Part shown: positions 63,600-64,000 of the stretch, piece by piece
Layout of the letters: the number at the start of each line of letters is the position of its first letter
How positions within the stretch are numbered: position 1 is the stretch's first letter
Assembly (NCBI GenBank): GCA_014654775.1
Contig: JACVZW010000020.1
Coordinates: 23,530-87,529, forward strand
DNA: 64,000 bases
Direction: 5' to 3'
Source: Paracoccaceae bacterium
Lineage (GTDB): Bacteria; Pseudomonadota; Alphaproteobacteria; Rhodobacterales; Rhodobacteraceae
Made by a program: the position numbers and the translations under genes
The notes under the pieces: model-generated
Told to the model about the DNA's origin: nothing
What the model saw: only the letters and a program-made list of their open reading frames with translations
The model's database searches: none

Positions 63600-64000
63600 T
63601 GACGTTGCCCCCAATCTTTATCCAGCGTGAGCGAGACTCCGGGTTTGAGTTTTGCCTGTTTGTGTGGGTTGGGCAACGGGGGCTGGCGCGGAGCTTTGCG
63701 GGTTGCGCAGCGTCAGGCCCCGTTGCGGGGTGAAGGTTTGGGCGAACTCGGCTGGCGTCTGCCAGCCAAGGCGTGAATGCGGACGTTCGATGTTGTAGTC
63801 CATGCGCCAGGCCGCGAGCGTGGTGCGGGCGTGGCTCAGGGACGGGAACAGCGTTTCGTTCAAAAGCTCGTCGCGTAGTCGACCGTTGAAGCTCTCGATG
63901 AAGGCGTTTTGGGTCGGCTTGCCGGGCGCGATGTAGTGCCAGTCGATCTTGCGATCGTCAGCGAAGGTCAAGATGGCGTTAGACGTAAACTCGGTCCCGT
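63600..64000 (-). mobile_element. IS3-type insertion sequence, one end only
   Basis: The reading frame of an IS3-group transposase enters at the window's right edge and ends at 63618. The sequence TGACGTTGCCCCCAATC at about 63600 may be the terminal inverted repeat, but the other end is outside the window, so the boundary is tentative. The element flanks the polysaccharide island. Confidence 0.65.
63618..64000 (-). CDS. IS3-family transposase, C-terminal part (cut by window edge)
   Basis: The frame reads [15 protein letters not shown] at the window edge, the region around the second Asp of the DDE catalytic core. It then gives [29 protein letters not shown] with the third acidic residue, and [19 protein letters not shown], the usual end of IS3 integrase-core proteins. 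The N-terminal part and any frameshifted partner ORF are not in the window. Confidence 0.9.
   Translation of the reverse strand, partial: GTEFTSNAILTFADDRKIDWHYIAPGKPTQNAFIESFNGRLRDELLNETLFPSLSHARTTLAAWRMDYNIERPHSRLGWQTPAEFAQTFTPQRGLTLRNPQSSAPAPVAQPTQTGKTQTRSLAHAG

Noticed and set aside
1..64000. tRNA, rRNA genes and CRISPR arrays
   Set aside because: No cloverleaf, rRNA or regularly spaced repeat pattern was noticed on either strand; a covariance-model scan would settle this.

Overview
The window looks like a chromosomal segment of a high-G+C alphaproteobacterium of the Rhodobacteraceae/Paracoccaceae type. The supporting signs are the soluble NAD-linked molybdenum formate dehydrogenase operon (fdsGBACD), the HspQ, LolA, FtsK and UbiH homologues with their typical neighbours, GANTC and TTAA-N7-TTAA sites of the CcrM/CtrA kind, and the intergenic motif GAGTATTTG..CCAAGATGAAG, which I recognise from this family. 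No rRNA, tRNA or CRISPR was seen.

Layout. 1-5.6 kb: 5' end of dapB, rbfA, uvrC, then a tandem duplication carrying a decayed copy of the uvrC 5' end and two copies of an AT-rich non-coding module with DnaA boxes and GANTC sites, followed by an SDR (pteridine-reductase-like), a tiny zinc-ribbon membrane protein and a SohB-like S49 peptidase. 5.6-12.6 kb: a LysR regulator, a palindromic operator and the formate dehydrogenase operon. 12.6-17.1 kb: hairpins and repeats, a small membrane protein, then a GDSL hydrolase and rmlC-rmlB-rmlD-rmlA for dTDP-L-rhamnose. 17.2-31.2 kb: housekeeping genes (thioredoxin-TPR protein, LON-domain protein, Trm112-like protein, UbiH-type monooxygenase, amidase, DapC-like aminotransferase, FtsK, lysine-2,3-aminomutase-like enzyme, D-amino acid dehydrogenase, LolA, a lytic transglycosylase-like lipoprotein, an AEC transporter). 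31.2-40.6 kb: HspQ, a STAS/HATPase anti-sigma pair, GGT, MsrC-like and GFA genes, VOC, LysE, homocysteine methyltransferase, RluA-type pseudouridine synthase, and a large flavin/Fe-S demethylase-like enzyme. 40.8-45.6 kb: envelope sugar genes (GT-C-like protein, O-antigen ligase-like protein, GT2, FkbM methyltransferase). 45.7-48.1 kb: 1-Cys peroxiredoxin and aldehyde dehydrogenase.

48.3-63.5 kb is a surface-polysaccharide island, visibly less G+C-rich than its surroundings. It encodes a Wzz-like protein with a degenerate kinase domain, a CBS-aminotransferase fusion, two asparagine synthetases, an HpcH/HpaI-type aldolase, NeuB-, NeuC- and NeuA-like enzymes, a Gfo/Idh/MocA oxidoreductase, an SDR, an initiating sugar-phosphate transferase and a MurJ-like flippase. 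Together they suggest synthesis, activation and export of a nonulosonic-acid-like sugar, probably with an amidation step. The right edge is the end of an IS3-type element that runs out of the window.

The points most worth following up are the island's unusual gene content and the duplicated module beside uvrC. In that duplication the non-coding part is preserved while the uvrC copy has decayed. It lies about 8 kb from a switch of the + strand from C-rich to G-rich, which is what one sees near a replication origin.
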